Source: Neptuniibacter sp. 1_MG-2023 (GTDB lineage: Bacteria; Pseudomonadota; Gammaproteobacteria; Pseudomonadales; Balneatricaceae). From it: a stretch of DNA of 64,000 nt. This document shows positions 47,726 to 57,862 of the stretch, piece after piece (within the stretch, counting starts at the first letter, position 1; each line of letters opens with the position of its first letter). The stretch lies in NCBI RefSeq assembly GCF_030547185.1, contig NZ_JAUOQR010000001.1, positions 434,001-498,000 on the forward strand, written 5' to 3'. Both the position numbers and the translations under genes were made by a program. The notes below the pieces were generated by a model that was not told the DNA's origin, searched no databases, and was given only the letters and a program-made list of their open reading frames with translations.

Positions 47726-48058
47726 ATGACGTTGAATGACTTTATAAGCACGCTTGCAACCGGCTCAGAGCTGGATTTTGAAGATACTATGCAAGTGATC
47801 GAAAGTAACTATAGCTATACACCTACCGCATTTGACAACGGCTCGATCAGTAATGATGCTGGGCAAAATGAAGGGAGCTGCAAAATCTTTGCTTTTGCTA
47901 AGCTAAATAACCTAGATGAAACAAGCACTCTAAAATGCTTTGGCCGCTTTTACCAAGATGTATTAAAGACACCTGATGGTGATGATCATGGAAATATTCG
48001 CAACTTTATGCAGACCGGCTGGACAGGTATTCACTTCTCTGGCGAAGCCCTTAGCTAA
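47726..48058 (+). CDS. HopJ-family protein
   Basis: 110 aa from ATG 47726 (MTLNDFISTLATGSELDFED), the family-typical start, with GAGG upstream; the frame extends to 47666 without conserved sequence. TMQVIESNYSYTPTAFDNG and CKIFAFAKLNNLDETSTLKCFGRFYQDVL are the conserved blocks of the HopJ family, named after a Pseudomonas syringae effector candidate. Free-living bacteria carry it widely and no type III system is in the window, so a housekeeping role is more likely. Confidence 0.88.
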   Translation: MTLNDFISTLATGSELDFEDTMQVIESNYSYTPTAFDNGSISNDAGQNEGSCKIFAFAKLNNLDETSTLKCFGRFYQDVLKTPDGDDHGNIRNFMQTGWTGIHFSGEALS

Positions 48059-48098
48059 TATAAAAACTTAGCTAATCTCAATAGCTGATCATCCATAT

Positions 48099-48142
48099 AA
48101 AAAGACCCTCATCATTGGTTATCCAACGATGAGGGTCTTTTT
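48099..48142. terminator. Strong bidirectional terminator
   Basis: Fifteen-base-pair outer stem (A5 GACCCTCATC / GATGAGGGTC T5) extended by TTGG/CCAA after one mismatch. It separates the convergent hopJ-like and SulP genes. Confidence 0.93.
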
Positions 48143-48179
48143 ACAACTTAGACCAGCAAGCGCTTATAGCCGAAGGCGC

Positions 48180-49733
48180 TTAGGCTAAACGATCATCCGC
48201 CACTTTATAGCTTGGGTCTTCAATCATATTCACTTCTACAAAGCTGCCTGCTTTATTAAGCAGCTCACGGCATTCAGGACTCAAATGACGAAAGCTAAGT
48301 TCTTTACCAGCTTTATCATAACGCTCCGCTAAAGACTCTATTGCCTCAATACCGGAGTGATCCATAACCCGACAGTTTGCAAAATCTACAATCACTTCCG
48401 GAGGATCAAACTTCGGATTAAATTGATCGCGAAAAGCTTGAATAGAAGCGAAGAAAAGCGGTCCATTTGGAAAATAAACTTTAGTATCGTATTCATCACG
48501 TACTTCAAAGGACATATGGCTTGCATGTTTCCAAGCAAAAACCAAGGCAGAAATAATGACACCGACAATAACGGCAATCGCTAAATCCTGCCAAACCGTA
48601 ACCCCAGTCACAGCAATAACGACAATTAAATCAGAACGCGGGATTTTTCCCCACAGGCGTAAACTAGCCCACTCAAATGTACCAATAACAACAATAAACA
48701 TTACACCGACCAGCGCTGCAACAGGAATAACTTCGATAAGGCCCGAACCCACCAGAATAAAAGCAAGTAAGAAAAGAGCAGCAGATATACCTGATGCACG
48801 GCCAAAACCGCCCGAATTAATATTGATCATACTTTGACCAATCATTGCGCAGCCACCCATGCCACCAAAAAATCCGGTTGTGACATTCGCCACACCTTGG
48901 CCGATACACTCTTTATTACCACGACCACGCGTCTCTGTGATCTCATCAATCAAAGTCAATGTTAACAATGACTCTATCAAACCAACAGCAGCTAAGATCA
49001 AAGCATAAGGCACAATAATCTGAAATGTCTCCAAGGTTAATGGCACCATCGGAATATGGAACTGGGGTAGACCGCCAGCAATAGTGGCGTCAGCGTTACC
49101 TGTCATATCAGCTAGAACATCTTGCACTGTGCGCGCATCAAGATCTAAGCCGATTACAAGTAGGGTGACCGCAAGAATAGCGGCAAGTGTAGATGGAATA
49201 ACACGCGTAAACTTAGGTAAGAAGTGAATGATCGCCATCGTTAAGGCAATTAAGCCAAGCATCACAAACATCTGCTCACCCTGCAGCCACTTAATAGCGC
49301 CATCATCATCCATAAACTGAAACTGCTTCATTTGTGCAAGGAAGATGACAATAGCCAGTCCGTTTACAAACCCCAACATAACTGGATGTGGTACTAAACG
49401 GATAAACTTACCTAATCGAAAAACACCCGCCAGTACTTGAAATATCCCCATTAATACAACAGTTGCAAAGAGATATTCCACACCATGATCAGCGACTAAG
49501 CTCACCATCACTACAGCAAGAGCACCCGTCGCACCCGAAATCATTCCTGGACGACCACCAATAGCAGCGGTAATAAGTCCAACCATAAAAGCGGCATAAA
49601 GGCCTACTAAAGGATCGACACCGGCTACAAAAGCAAACGCAACAGCTTCAGGCACAAGCGCCAATGCAACGGTTAATCCAGATAAAACATCGCTTTTAAG
49701 TGATTGTGTCCGCGACACAAGCAATTGAATCAT
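48180..49733 (-). CDS. SulP-family anion transporter with STAS domain
   Basis: 517 aa. About 12 membrane segments (residues about 10-400) with the SulP signature [24 protein letters not shown] and [18 protein letters not shown], then a cytoplasmic STAS domain (about 420-505, [32 protein letters not shown]). Members carry sulfate, bicarbonate or other anions, often with Na+ or H+. The substrate cannot be read from sequence, and no carbonic anhydrase gene is adjacent. Confidence 0.92.
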   Translation of the reverse strand: MIQLLVSRTQSLKSDVLSGLTVALALVPEAVAFAFVAGVDPLVGLYAAFMVGLITAAIGGRPGMISGATGALAVVMVSLVADHGVEYLFATVVLMGIFQVLAGVFRLGKFIRLVPHPVMLGFVNGLAIVIFLAQMKQFQFMDDDGAIKWLQGEQMFVMLGLIALTMAIIHFLPKFTRVIPSTLAAILAVTLLVIGLDLDARTVQDVLADMTGNADATIAGGLPQFHIPMVPLTLETFQIIVPYALILAAVGLIESLLTLTLIDEITETRGRGNKECIGQGVANVTTGFFGGMGGCAMIGQSMININSGGFGRASGISAALFLLAFILVGSGLIEVIPVAALVGVMFIVVIGTFEWASLRLWGKIPRSDLIVVIAVTGVTVWQDLAIAVIVGVIISALVFAWKHASHMSFEVRDEYDTKVYFPNGPLFFASIQAFRDQFNPKFDPPEVIVDFANCRVMDHSGIEAIESLAERYDKAGKELSFRHLSPECRELLNKAGSFVEVNMIEDPSYKVADDRLA

Positions 49734-49819
49734 TTACCACCTCAGCCATATACTGGTTCTTTTTTAACCAGACTTGAAAAGCGCGCGAGTATAACAAATC
49801 TACGGGCTAATTTCAGGTA

Positions 49820-50386
49820 TCAAGAACGAATAGTTAACATAAGTTTCTGCCGCAGACCTTGCATCTGTGCAGATGCAATATCTGAGGCTAAGATAGAAAG
49901 TTCCTTCTCTTTATTAAAGCATTTAATAACAATTAGTTGAGCAAGATTATCCCACGCAGCTGGCAACTTATTGCAATGCGACATCATTCCACCCGCTTTA
50001 TCTTCAGCTAAAAAAATAATCTGACCTATCCCTGAGGCTAAAATCCGACCGCAGCACATAGGGCAAGGTTCTAACGAAGAGATCAGCTGCAAGCCTTCTC
50101 GATCCTTATAATCAGGAAACATATTTTCAAACTGATCAAGAACTCTCATCTCCGCATGCGCGGATGAATTAAACCCTTCACTAAACACCTGATTAGCCGC
50201 CTCAGCTAACAGATTATTATCCCGATCGACCAAAACAGCACCAACGCCATAGTTTCCCTCTTCCAAAGCTTCCAGCGCTAATTCACAACAACGAAACGCC
50301 CATTTATGTTCCCCTAATCGGTATTCAGGCGCATAAGTAGCTAAGCGAATTTTCAAACTCTCGATATTATTGTTGTCAGTGCTCAT
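49820..50386 (-). CDS. Cytidine/deoxycytidylate deaminase-family protein
   Basis: 188 aa from ATG 50386, which has AAGGTGG about eight bases upstream; the frame extends to 50413. The zinc site is HAEMRVLD and PCPMCCGRIL. The fold is that of the guanine deaminase/TadA group (YGVGAVLVDRDNNLLAEAANQ). A Cys-Cys pair (PMCC) is unusual next to the PCxxC site. The family includes tRNA adenosine, guanine and riboflavin deaminases, and I cannot choose among them. It is followed by dinB on the same strand in the order dinB-deaminase, 34 bp apart. Confidence 0.85.
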   Translation of the reverse strand: MSTDNNNIESLKIRLATYAPEYRLGEHKWAFRCCELALEALEEGNYGVGAVLVDRDNNLLAEAANQVFSEGFNSSAHAEMRVLDQFENMFPDYKDREGLQLISSLEPCPMCCGRILASGIGQIIFLAEDKAGGMMSHCNKLPAAWDNLAQLIVIKCFNKEKELSILASDIASAQMQGLRQKLMLTIRS

Positions 50387-50420
50387 CGCGCCACCACCTT
50401 GTAAAGCTTTCAATTAAAAA

Positions 50421-51485
50421 TTAAGACTTATCTAGTAAGCTTAGCTGCAAAGGTTGTTCTTTGGTGCTTTCCGTTAATCTATATCCTACCCCTATCAGCC
50501 TGACCGGGCGTTGACCTCGATTGAAAGCATCCATTAATAGCTGGCGAAAATGGGAAATGTTCGGACAAGCAACCTGATGCTCTGCTGTCGTTTGGACAAA
50601 ATCACAAAACTTAACTTTCACCACAATCCCAGCAATCGACCGAGTCTCCTGTAAGCGCTTATAACGTAAAACTAGCTTTTCTATTAACATAGGCAATTGA
50701 GCTATACAGCTATCAAGATCTAAAAGATCCTGAGAATAAGTATGCTCCACGCTAATCGACTTTCTTATTCGACTGAGTTTAACTGGACGCTCATCGATAC
50801 CACGAGATAGGTCAAATAAACGTTGGCCGAACTTTCCAAACCTATCAACTAATTCAACCAAGGATTTCGCACGTAGATCTCGACAAGTTTCTATATCCAT
50901 TTTTTTGAGCTTCTCGGCGGTTTTCATACCAACTCCGGATATTTTTTTAACCGGTAGGTTTAATACGAATTCATCTACTTTACGAGGGTGAACAACATAA
51001 ATACCATCAGGTTTATTCCAATCACTCGCCACTTTGGCTAAAAATTTATTAGGCGCAACCCCGGCTGAAATAGTAATCCCTACCTCATCTCTTACTCGGT
51101 TTCTTATCTGATCCGCGATTAACGTTGCGCTACCTTGGCAATGATTTAATCCTGTAACATCAATAAATGCTTCATCTAGTGAGAGCGGCTCAATAATATC
51201 GCTATATTCAAGAAAGATGCTCATCACCTGCTGGGAAACTTGACGATATTTAGCCATATCTCCTGGGACGACCCGTAAAGCTGGACACAACTTTAATGCC
51301 TGAGCGGTAGACATCGCTGATCGAACTCCAAACTCCCTAGCAATATAGTTACAGGTAGCAATCACCCCTCGTCGATCAGCACTACCACCAATTGCCATGG
51401 GAATGGATCTTAATTCTGGGTTATCTCTCATCTCAACTGCCGCAAAGAAACAATCACAATCGCAGTGAATGATCTTACGTTGCAT
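50421..51485 (-). CDS. dinB: DNA polymerase IV
   Basis: 354 aa Y-family translesion polymerase. The start is ATG 51485 (MQRKIIHCDCDCFFAAVEMR); a GTG at 51497 would add four residues. Catalytic motifs are HCDCDCFFAAVE with the metal Asp, and SLDEAFIDVTG. Helix-hairpin-helix region KISGVGMKTAEKLKKM, and a little-finger domain in the last third. The C-terminal QPLQLSLLDKS is a probable beta-clamp motif (QLSLL). A perfect LexA-type box lies 17-32 bp upstream. Confidence 0.96.
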   Translation of the reverse strand: MQRKIIHCDCDCFFAAVEMRDNPELRSIPMAIGGSADRRGVIATCNYIAREFGVRSAMSTAQALKLCPALRVVPGDMAKYRQVSQQVMSIFLEYSDIIEPLSLDEAFIDVTGLNHCQGSATLIADQIRNRVRDEVGITISAGVAPNKFLAKVASDWNKPDGIYVVHPRKVDEFVLNLPVKKISGVGMKTAEKLKKMDIETCRDLRAKSLVELVDRFGKFGQRLFDLSRGIDERPVKLSRIRKSISVEHTYSQDLLDLDSCIAQLPMLIEKLVLRYKRLQETRSIAGIVVKVKFCDFVQTTAEHQVACPNISHFRQLLMDAFNRGQRPVRLIGVGYRLTESTKEQPLQLSLLDKS

Positions 51486-51501
51486 AAATACCACCAAGAT
51501 A

Positions 51502-51517
51502 CTGTTTATATATACAG
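51502..51517. promoter_or_regulatory. LexA (SOS) box upstream of dinB
   Basis: CTGT-TTATATAT-ACAG, an exact match to the gammaproteobacterial consensus CTGT-N8-ACAG, with an AT-rich core. It lies 17 bp before the dinB ATG, so SOS repression of dinB is very likely. Confidence 0.9.
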
Positions 51518-51624
51518 CATTGTAATAAAAAATAGCCTAAGCTGAAAATCTATTTTCAGTCGTCACAAAACCGTCACGTTTCTGTAAAGAGTTAGTCACC
51601 TAACTCACCTATATTTTTCACCTT

Positions 51625-53397
51625 ATGAATACACGTGAAAATACCCTCATCATTAAAGAGCCAACTATTAACGTAGAGAAAGCTCTTGTAAGCAAATACC
51701 CTGCTTTTATTGATAAGCCGGCGCCGTTTAAACGCTCTGCTCTATTTATGTTGAAAAAACTGGTTCATGAAAATGAGATAAATAGTTTTCTCGACATTAA
51801 TAAAGATGCAACAGGGTTTGAATTTATTGAACGGGTTCTGGAATATTTCAATTTTGGTTACAGCATCAGCAACCATGATAGAGCCAATATTCCATCCTCC
51901 GGCCGAGTGGTGATTATTGCTAACCACCCATTGGGGGCCTTAGATGGGCTCGCTTTACTTAAAATGGTCGGCGAAGTTAGACGCGATGTAAGGATCGTAG
52001 CTAATGATGTTCTTATGAACTTCGACCCTATAAAAAACTTGTTTCTCCCTGTAGACAACTTAGGCAAAAGCACGCGTAAAAGAGATATAGAACGTATTGT
52101 TGAGGCCCTTCATCAAGAACAAGCAATTATCGTCTTTCCCGCTGGCGAAGTTTCAAGAGCAGGCATAACAGGCGTTAAAGATGATAAGTGGAACAGCGGA
52201 TTTATTCGTTTTGCCCGCAAAGCTAACGCACCTGTACTTCCTATTTTTATCGGTGGAAAAAACTCATCCTTGTTTTATAGCGTTTCTTACATTAACAAAA
52301 CCCTCTCAACATTAATGCTAGCTAGAGAGATGTTTAATAAGCGCTCGGTCACTATCCCAATGCGTGTAGGTGAGCCCATTCCATTCAGTCAAATAGATGC
52401 GGTACCTGTATCCACAGCTGAAAAAACTAAACTCCTGAAAAAACACCTTTATCGTATAGCAAAAAATAAAAAGCCCCTTTTTCTAACGGAAAAAACGATC
52501 GCCCATCCTCAAAATCGCCAGAACCTAAAACAGGAACTAAGAGAGTCCGAACTCTTAGGTGAAACCATTGATGGAAAAAAGATCTATCTCTTTGATTACA
52601 AAGCAGAGTCAGCAGTTATTCAGGAGATAGGACGTCTGCGGGAGATCGCTTTCCGCTGTGTCGGCGAAGGGACTGGAGATAAAAAAGATTTAGACCTGTA
52701 TGACCAATACTATCGTCACCTTATTTTATGGGATGAAGATGAGTTAGAGATTGCAGGCGCTTACCGTCTTGCTGAAGCGGGAAAAATGGATCCAACAGCA
52801 ACAAATACCGGCCTTTATAGTGCAACCCTGTTCAAATATGGAGAACAGATGAAGCCCTATTTCGAGCAAGGAATAGAGTTAGGCCGAAGCTTTATCCAAC
52901 CTAAGTACTGGGGAAAACGCAGTTTAGATTACCTCTGGTATGGAATCGGTGCTTACCTACGAAAACACCCTGAAGTACGCTATATGTTCGGCCCTGTAAG
53001 CTTGAGCAACAGTTACCCAAGAGTCGCTAAAGATATGCTTGTATGGTTTTATAGCCACTATTTTAATGATAGCGAAGACCTTGGCCATTCATTCTCCCCT
53101 TATGTTTTAGATCAAGAAGCTCTAAATAATATGGATCGAATGTTTAGTGGTGACAATTACAAAGCTGACTTTAGAGTCCTAAAGGAACAACTGGAATTTT
53201 TAGGCGTTAGTGTACCAACGCTCTACAAACAATATAGTGAACTCTGTGAAGAGGGAGGCGTGCGTTTCCTTGATTTTGGTGTTGATGCCGACTTTAACTA
53301 CTGTATTGATGGGCTTGTATTAGTCGATATTGAGTTCGTGAAGGCAAAGAAACGAAAACGTTATATAGGCGAAGATCCCGTAGCAGAAACGCTATAA
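51625..53397 (+). CDS. OlsF-like bifunctional ornithine lipid synthase
   Basis: 590 aa. Residues about 60-300 form a PlsC-like acyltransferase (VVIIANHPLGALDGLALLK with HxxxxD; VFPAGEVSRAGITG). Residues about 310-545 form a GNAT-like domain resembling OlsB ornithine acyl-ACP N-acyltransferases (EIGRLREIAFRCVGEGTGDKKDLDLYDQYYRHLILWDEDE, then IELGRSFIQPKYWGKRSLDYLWYGIGAYL). The same two-domain order occurs in Serratia OlsF, which makes ornithine lipids, a phosphate-free membrane lipid. It has its own terminator. Substrate preference (ornithine against glutamine or lysine) is not readable. Confidence 0.88.
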   Translation: MNTRENTLIIKEPTINVEKALVSKYPAFIDKPAPFKRSALFMLKKLVHENEINSFLDINKDATGFEFIERVLEYFNFGYSISNHDRANIPSSGRVVIIANHPLGALDGLALLKMVGEVRRDVRIVANDVLMNFDPIKNLFLPVDNLGKSTRKRDIERIVEALHQEQAIIVFPAGEVSRAGITGVKDDKWNSGFIRFARKANAPVLPIFIGGKNSSLFYSVSYINKTLSTLMLAREMFNKRSVTIPMRVGEPIPFSQIDAVPVSTAEKTKLLKKHLYRIAKNKKPLFLTEKTIAHPQNRQNLKQELRESELLGETIDGKKIYLFDYKAESAVIQEIGRLREIAFRCVGEGTGDKKDLDLYDQYYRHLILWDEDELEIAGAYRLAEAGKMDPTATNTGLYSATLFKYGEQMKPYFEQGIELGRSFIQPKYWGKRSLDYLWYGIGAYLRKHPEVRYMFGPVSLSNSYPRVAKDMLVWFYSHYFNDSEDLGHSFSPYVLDQEALNNMDRMFSGDNYKADFRVLKEQLEFLGVSVPTLYKQYSELCEEGGVRFLDFGVDADFNYCIDGLVLVDIEFVKAKKRKRYIGEDPVAETL

Positions 53398-53421
53398 GTG
53401 CGATCAAAGCTCGCACCAATA

Positions 53422-53455
53422 AAAAAGCCCCAAGTGCAAACACTTGGGGCTTTTT
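53422..53455. terminator. Bidirectional intrinsic terminator
   Basis: Perfect 15-bp stem A5 GCCCCAAGTG / CACTTGGGGC T5 with a CAAA loop between the convergent OlsF-like and DUF3352-like genes. Confidence 0.93.
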
Positions 53456-53485
53456 AGATTCAGAATGTAAAGCTACACCTTAGCG

Positions 53486-55213
53486 CTAAGGTGCTTTAAT
53501 ATCCGCTTCACTCTCAATTAAAATGCCCTGCTCATTCAGATTAATATCCATCTTCACTCGCATATCCATATTTTTCAATACGTCTAGCTGCTCAGTGACT
53601 TCTGGATCACCTGCCATCTCTAGAATAGGCAGTATCGGCTCAAACATTTTTTTATAATCAACAGAGAAGCTCAATAGGCCATTACTTTCGACAGTTTCAC
53701 CTGCTAACTGATCAGCAATCGCCTTTCCTTTCTCTCCATTATAAACAACCAAGTGCTTACCTTTTAAAGCCAACATAGGTTTAATATCAACCTCGGTCGG
53801 AAGAGGCATAATTGTCGATAGATCAACAGGGCTTCCATCTGTAGGCAATTGCAGTTGTGCCAATTGTGGAACAAAAGCTTTAGCCATATTAAACAGAACA
53901 GCTGGATCCTCTGCACTCAAAGAGACGATACCATCTAAAGAGTTTAACTTAGGCGATGAAGAGTCCATAGAAATAGAGAAATCTTGAACCCCAACCGCTA
54001 CACCTTTAACTCCTTGCGCCATACCGGTAAACATACCTAAAGCAGCAGGGTTGGCTTGCTGAATATCCGCCTGCATCTCCAATAAAGGTTCACACTTATA
54101 GCTTGGCTCAAGCATGTTGCTCCAGATTGATGATAATGCGGGACCTAACTTATTCGCATCAAGCCCTAAGCCCATCCCAAACACTTGCGCATCACTAAGA
54201 TAAGAAGGAATAAAACCCTGCATAGAGGTAAGCGCATCAAGCACAACTTTATTATTACTTTCCACCACTAACGCAGCCTTCATATAGCTCCGTTCAGAGG
54301 TGATTTTCAAATCATCGTGACTACGTATACCTGCTACTGTGCGCGGCCAGTTAGCTGCCATCGCTCCCATCTCAGCCTGACATTCAGCGGTGCGAACCCT
54401 ATCTAGATCCGTCCCCTTTCCTTCCATCTCCATCGCTTTAGTCAACATAGATGCCAATCTATTGCCATCCGCCGTAGTGAATGCAGTGACTAGCCCTTTA
54501 TGATCAAGATAAGAAAGGGTTGCATTAATAAAGCCATGTTTCGTTTGAATATCTTCCAAAATACCAGCGTCCTGCAACGAAGCTGCTGGTTTGGTTTGCG
54601 CTAAAGCCAATTCAACGTCCGACTCAGTATTCACATGCGTATTAATCGTCCAAGTCGCCCAGCCATTTTCATAAGCAACAAGCACTTCAAACTTCTCACC
54701 CTCAGCGTTATTTTCAAAGCTATACGCTCTATATGCCAACTTATTTAATGTACGCGCTTCATGCTTAAAACCACTCTCCTGTTCAGCCTTATCTAAAACT
54801 GCCCACAAGCCCTGTTCATCGGTCACTTGATAACGCACAACTGGCATAAAACCGACAGCATAAACAAACGTTTTTATCTGATCAGGAAGCCCGAACGTTT
54901 TCTGAAAACTTTCTACTGAATGCGCAGCTTCAAAATAAGACTTAACTAAACTTGCAAAAAAGCGCTCCTTAGGATCTGTTCCATCATCCAGTTCTTCAAG
55001 CAAATCATCCGGAATTTTTGCTTGAGGGAACATTGTTGAATTCAGGTAATCCTTAAGAGGAAATGATTCAAGCTGACCTGAAAAAATCACACTATCCGCA
55101 GGCACGTATGCTAAAGGAGAATATTCTGAAGAATCTGACTCACCTTGCTGATTGACCATATAACCAACTGCACCAGCGGCAATGACTGCGCCGGCAATAA
55201 TAACTTTACGCAC
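53486..55213 (-). CDS. Membrane-anchored or secreted protein of unknown function (DUF3352-like)
   Basis: 575 aa. The N-terminal MRKVIIAGAVIAAGAVGYMV is a signal or anchor segment of about 20 residues. The rest is a large soluble region of alternating strands and helices. Blocks such as YSPLAYVPADSVIFSGQLESFPLKDYL and LKGKHLVVYNGEKGKAIADQL recall DUF3352-type proteins. Ala-rich, no catalytic motif visible. It could act at the outer face of the inner membrane or in the periplasm. It is divergent from the J-protein gene by 260 bp. The family assignment is tentative. Confidence 0.7.
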   Translation of the reverse strand: MRKVIIAGAVIAAGAVGYMVNQQGESDSSEYSPLAYVPADSVIFSGQLESFPLKDYLNSTMFPQAKIPDDLLEELDDGTDPKERFFASLVKSYFEAAHSVESFQKTFGLPDQIKTFVYAVGFMPVVRYQVTDEQGLWAVLDKAEQESGFKHEARTLNKLAYRAYSFENNAEGEKFEVLVAYENGWATWTINTHVNTESDVELALAQTKPAASLQDAGILEDIQTKHGFINATLSYLDHKGLVTAFTTADGNRLASMLTKAMEMEGKGTDLDRVRTAECQAEMGAMAANWPRTVAGIRSHDDLKITSERSYMKAALVVESNNKVVLDALTSMQGFIPSYLSDAQVFGMGLGLDANKLGPALSSIWSNMLEPSYKCEPLLEMQADIQQANPAALGMFTGMAQGVKGVAVGVQDFSISMDSSSPKLNSLDGIVSLSAEDPAVLFNMAKAFVPQLAQLQLPTDGSPVDLSTIMPLPTEVDIKPMLALKGKHLVVYNGEKGKAIADQLAGETVESNGLLSFSVDYKKMFEPILPILEMAGDPEVTEQLDVLKNMDMRVKMDINLNEQGILIESEADIKAP

Positions 55214-55473
55214 CGTTTAAAGCTCCATTTTAATGTTTGTAAGAATCTTAACTGATCGTTTTAAAGCTGTCCCGATTTAGCCTAGAAAAATCGAGGCTAG
55301 TCGGTATAAAAATATACACATAGTGACTCAGATCTATAACCTAGCACAGCAATATACACTCAATCTAAGGTTTGCTCCCCTATTCAGGGCCGTTTATCAT
55401 GCAGGTAATGAGCCTAAGATCAGGTTATTAAAACATAAGTTATCAAATAACTATCATCCAATAAGGAGAATTT

Positions 55474-55971
55474 GTGAATCCAGTCAGTTTGGTCTTATTA
55501 ATTGGCATCGCACTTTTAGTGATTCTATGGGTACGCTCACTACCTAAGAAGAAAAAACTACCTGCGGTCATCATGATTATTCTGACTCTCATTGCTCTTT
55601 TTGTTCTACTGATGGCGATCACTGGGCGCTTAAGCTGGATCGCTGTTGCCTTTACCGCTTTACTGCCTTTTGCTCGCCACTTAGTTCCGAACCTATTAAA
55701 AGTGCTTCCTTTTCTGAATATCTGGAATAAACATCGAAAAGAAAAGCGTCAAAACAATAATAATCGAAGCTCAGCCAACCAAGACCCATCCGGCAATAGT
55801 CAAAAGGTACGTGAGGCTTATGAGATTTTAGGCTTAAAGCCGGGTTGCTCTAAGGATGAGATCATTGCGGCCCATCGCCGTCTAATGCAAAAAAACCATC
55901 CAGATCGAGGAGGCAGCGATTATTTAGCAGCCAAAATAAATCAAGCGAAAGACACGCTGCTTAACGGTTAA
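55474..55971 (+). CDS. Membrane-anchored J-domain protein
   Basis: 165 aa, start GTG at 55474 with AAGGAG seven bases upstream. Two to three membrane segments lie in residues 1-85, a polar linker ([15 protein letters not shown]) follows, and a C-terminal half J-domain ([48 protein letters not shown]) has the HPD motif. The topology resembles TIM14/Pam18-type co-chaperones that recruit Hsp70 to the membrane. Its stop overlaps the convergent lipoprotein gene by 11 bp. Confidence 0.9.
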   Translation: MNPVSLVLLIGIALLVILWVRSLPKKKKLPAVIMIILTLIALFVLLMAITGRLSWIAVAFTALLPFARHLVPNLLKVLPFLNIWNKHRKEKRQNNNNRSSANQDPSGNSQKVREAYEILGLKPGCSKDEIIAAHRRLMQKNHPDRGGSDYLAAKINQAKDTLLNG

Positions 55972-56968
55972 ATCGACGATGTACTCGCTCAGGTCCCACT
56001 CGCTCAAGCCTAAGGCCATCAGCCCCATAAGTAGAACTATACCCTTTGACGACTAAGCCGCCTCGCTTATCACGCCGAAAGATAATCAATTCATTACCTT
56101 CGCGGCCATCAATTTCGGTCAGATGAACTACAATTTTCCCTGCACTAAGGTGCTTCCATGTTCCTTTCTGTACAATCAAGGGCTGGCTATTTCGATAATC
56201 CTGAGTCAACAAAACAGTTTGATCGGACGATAAATCAAGGGATACAAATCGATTTAATCCATTAGCGCCAGTTAATAATGATGTATATAACCCCGGTAAA
56301 GTTCTTACCTCTAAGTTCCCTTGCCGAGCACAACCTGTAAACAGCTTGCCGTTCAATACCATTCGGCTAGTGTATTCATATTCAATATCATACTGATCCC
56401 GACACCACTGTTTTTCCAGGGTTAGACTGACCGTAAAAGCTTCAGTCCCTTCCAAATGGCTACTCCACTCAAAACCGTTTCCTAAATTAATCGGTGGTGC
56501 TTTAGGAAAGATCAATTGAGATAGTCGCCCATAATCCTGTACATAGAGGCCATCACTTCTAATGTCAGCAATCCATAAAGGGCCATCCCCTGCAGCCCGG
56601 TATTCATTATCTGACAGTTCATAGCTGCATGTAGATTGGTTCCCACCCATCAAATGAACTTGATGAACCTGCCAAGGTTCACCAGGAACAACGTGATCTC
56701 CAGTTAACTCAACATAAAAAACAGGTGACCCCGTTTGGCTAAAGCGTTTCTTTAATTTGTTAGTATGATCTTGAATTGACTCTTCTTTGTTGACATAACA
56801 AGCTTGAAACTTTAATTCGCCATCCTGCAAAGACACTATACCCCGACGAAACAAAGGACGATCTTCGTCCGTTAAATCCGACGGTGTCGTTTTACAGCCC
56901 GATACAATCAGACAAGCGATAACAATGATAAATTGATGCTTCAACGTTATATTTTTAAAGAAAATCAT
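55961..56968 (-). CDS. Putative lipoprotein of unknown function
   Basis: 335 aa from ATG 56968 ([20 protein letters not shown]), giving a lipoprotein signal with the lipobox LIVSGC; the frame reaches 57028 but that would bury the signal. The rest is beta-rich, with paired Cys residues ([29 protein letters not shown]) that suggest a folded, disulfide-bonded periplasmic domain. There are segments like [22 protein letters not shown] that resemble NlpE/META-type barrels. It is divergent from the TetR gene. No function known. Confidence 0.7.
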   Translation of the reverse strand: MIFFKNITLKHQFIIVIACLIVSGCKTTPSDLTDEDRPLFRRGIVSLQDGELKFQACYVNKEESIQDHTNKLKKRFSQTGSPVFYVELTGDHVVPGEPWQVHQVHLMGGNQSTCSYELSDNEYRAAGDGPLWIADIRSDGLYVQDYGRLSQLIFPKAPPINLGNGFEWSSHLEGTEAFTVSLTLEKQWCRDQYDIEYEYTSRMVLNGKLFTGCARQGNLEVRTLPGLYTSLLTGANGLNRFVSLDLSSDQTVLLTQDYRNSQPLIVQKGTWKHLSAGKIVVHLTEIDGREGNELIIFRRDKRGGLVVKGYSSTYGADGLRLERVGPERVHRRFNR

Positions 56969-57031
56969 ATGGGTATTGCTTGAGATAGAATGAATGCCGA
57001 TAATAAGCCAATAGTTCATGGAGGGCAAAAA

Positions 57032-57625
57032 ATGGCAAGGCCAGCAGAGTTCGACCGCACGGATGTATTAGAAAAAGCGATGGGCGTGTTCTGGAGAACC
57101 GGCTACAACGCTTCTTCCATTACAGATTTAGTCAAAGCGACTCAACTAAAACCCGGTTCACTTTATGGTGCATTTCAAAGTAAACGCGGATTGTTTATGG
57201 AAGCACTCGACACTTACAGTAAACGTAGTATTGAGCGTATCGCTGCTGTGCTTAGCAAATCTGAATCCCCTCTAAAGAATATAGAATCCTTCTTTATTAT
57301 ATTCTGTGAGGAACTAGAAAAAGATCAGATAGGCAAAGGCTGCTTTATGATTAATACCATGCTAGAACTGGCCACCGAGGATGATGAAATTAGAGAACGG
57401 GTGAGCCTTTATTTAGATCAAGTCGAGCAAAGCTTCTGCGACACGATTAGCAAAGCGCAACAACTAGGTGAGATTGATCCACACAAAAACGCCCAAGACC
57501 TAGCGACCTATCTCATGACCAATATTTGGGGGTTACGGGTATTAAGCAGCAAGCGTCCTAATCATAAAAAATATGAAGCGGTAATTAGTAATATTCTTTT
57601 AACCCTTACCCATTCACATCATTGA
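57032..57625 (+). CDS. TetR-family transcriptional regulator
   Basis: 197 aa from ATG 57032 (MARPAEFDRTDVLEKAMGVF), with GGAGGG six bases upstream; the frame starts at 56990 but that region is not conserved. The DNA-binding part is GYNASSITDLVKATQLKPGSLYGAFQSKRGLFMEAL, typical of the AcrR-like group. The C-terminal ligand domain carries a Cys (GCFMINTMLEL) as in some electrophile-sensing members. It is divergent from the lipoprotein gene and 237 bp upstream of the FAH-family gene, whose promoter region holds an inverted repeat. Confidence 0.88.
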   Translation: MARPAEFDRTDVLEKAMGVFWRTGYNASSITDLVKATQLKPGSLYGAFQSKRGLFMEALDTYSKRSIERIAAVLSKSESPLKNIESFFIIFCEELEKDQIGKGCFMINTMLELATEDDEIRERVSLYLDQVEQSFCDTISKAQQLGEIDPHKNAQDLATYLMTNIWGLRVLSSKRPNHKKYEAVISNILLTLTHSHH

Positions 57626-57769
57626 TTAAGGGCAACCTCAGAACTTATGTAGTCTGATTGAATAATTGATCAGACTACACGACCTTTTCCAATGCCCCAC
57701 CCATCCTGCTTTTATCGCCCCTATATCCACTCAGAAAACCCAGATGACCCCATCACTGAGAAATATTTT

Positions 57770-57799
57770 TTAGTTACCTACCTTCCGTTAGATAACTAA
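57770..57799. promoter_or_regulatory. Imperfect palindrome, candidate TetR-type operator
   Basis: TTAGTTA and TAACTAA in a 30-bp inverted repeat; the inner CTA / TAG bases also pair across a one-base mismatch. It lies 63 bp before the FAH-family ATG and about 145 bp after the TetR-family stop, a plausible place for a repressor site. Confidence 0.5.
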
Positions 57800-57862
57800 A
57801 TTATTCTGATACCCATATAATAAACTCTACAACTGAATAACTGTTCTCTTGGGGCTCATCCT

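Noticed and set aside
47726..48058. HopJ-like gene as evidence of a type III secretion system
   Set aside because: The family is widespread in free-living bacteria and no type III gene is present.
49753..49771. CTGGTT/AACCAG hairpin between the deaminase and SulP genes
   Set aside because: Short stem without a T-tract on either strand; not enough to call a terminator.
55323..55547. 74-residue plus-strand ORF before the J-domain gene
   Set aside because: It overlaps the J-domain gene in another frame, has no ribosome site and no recognisable sequence.
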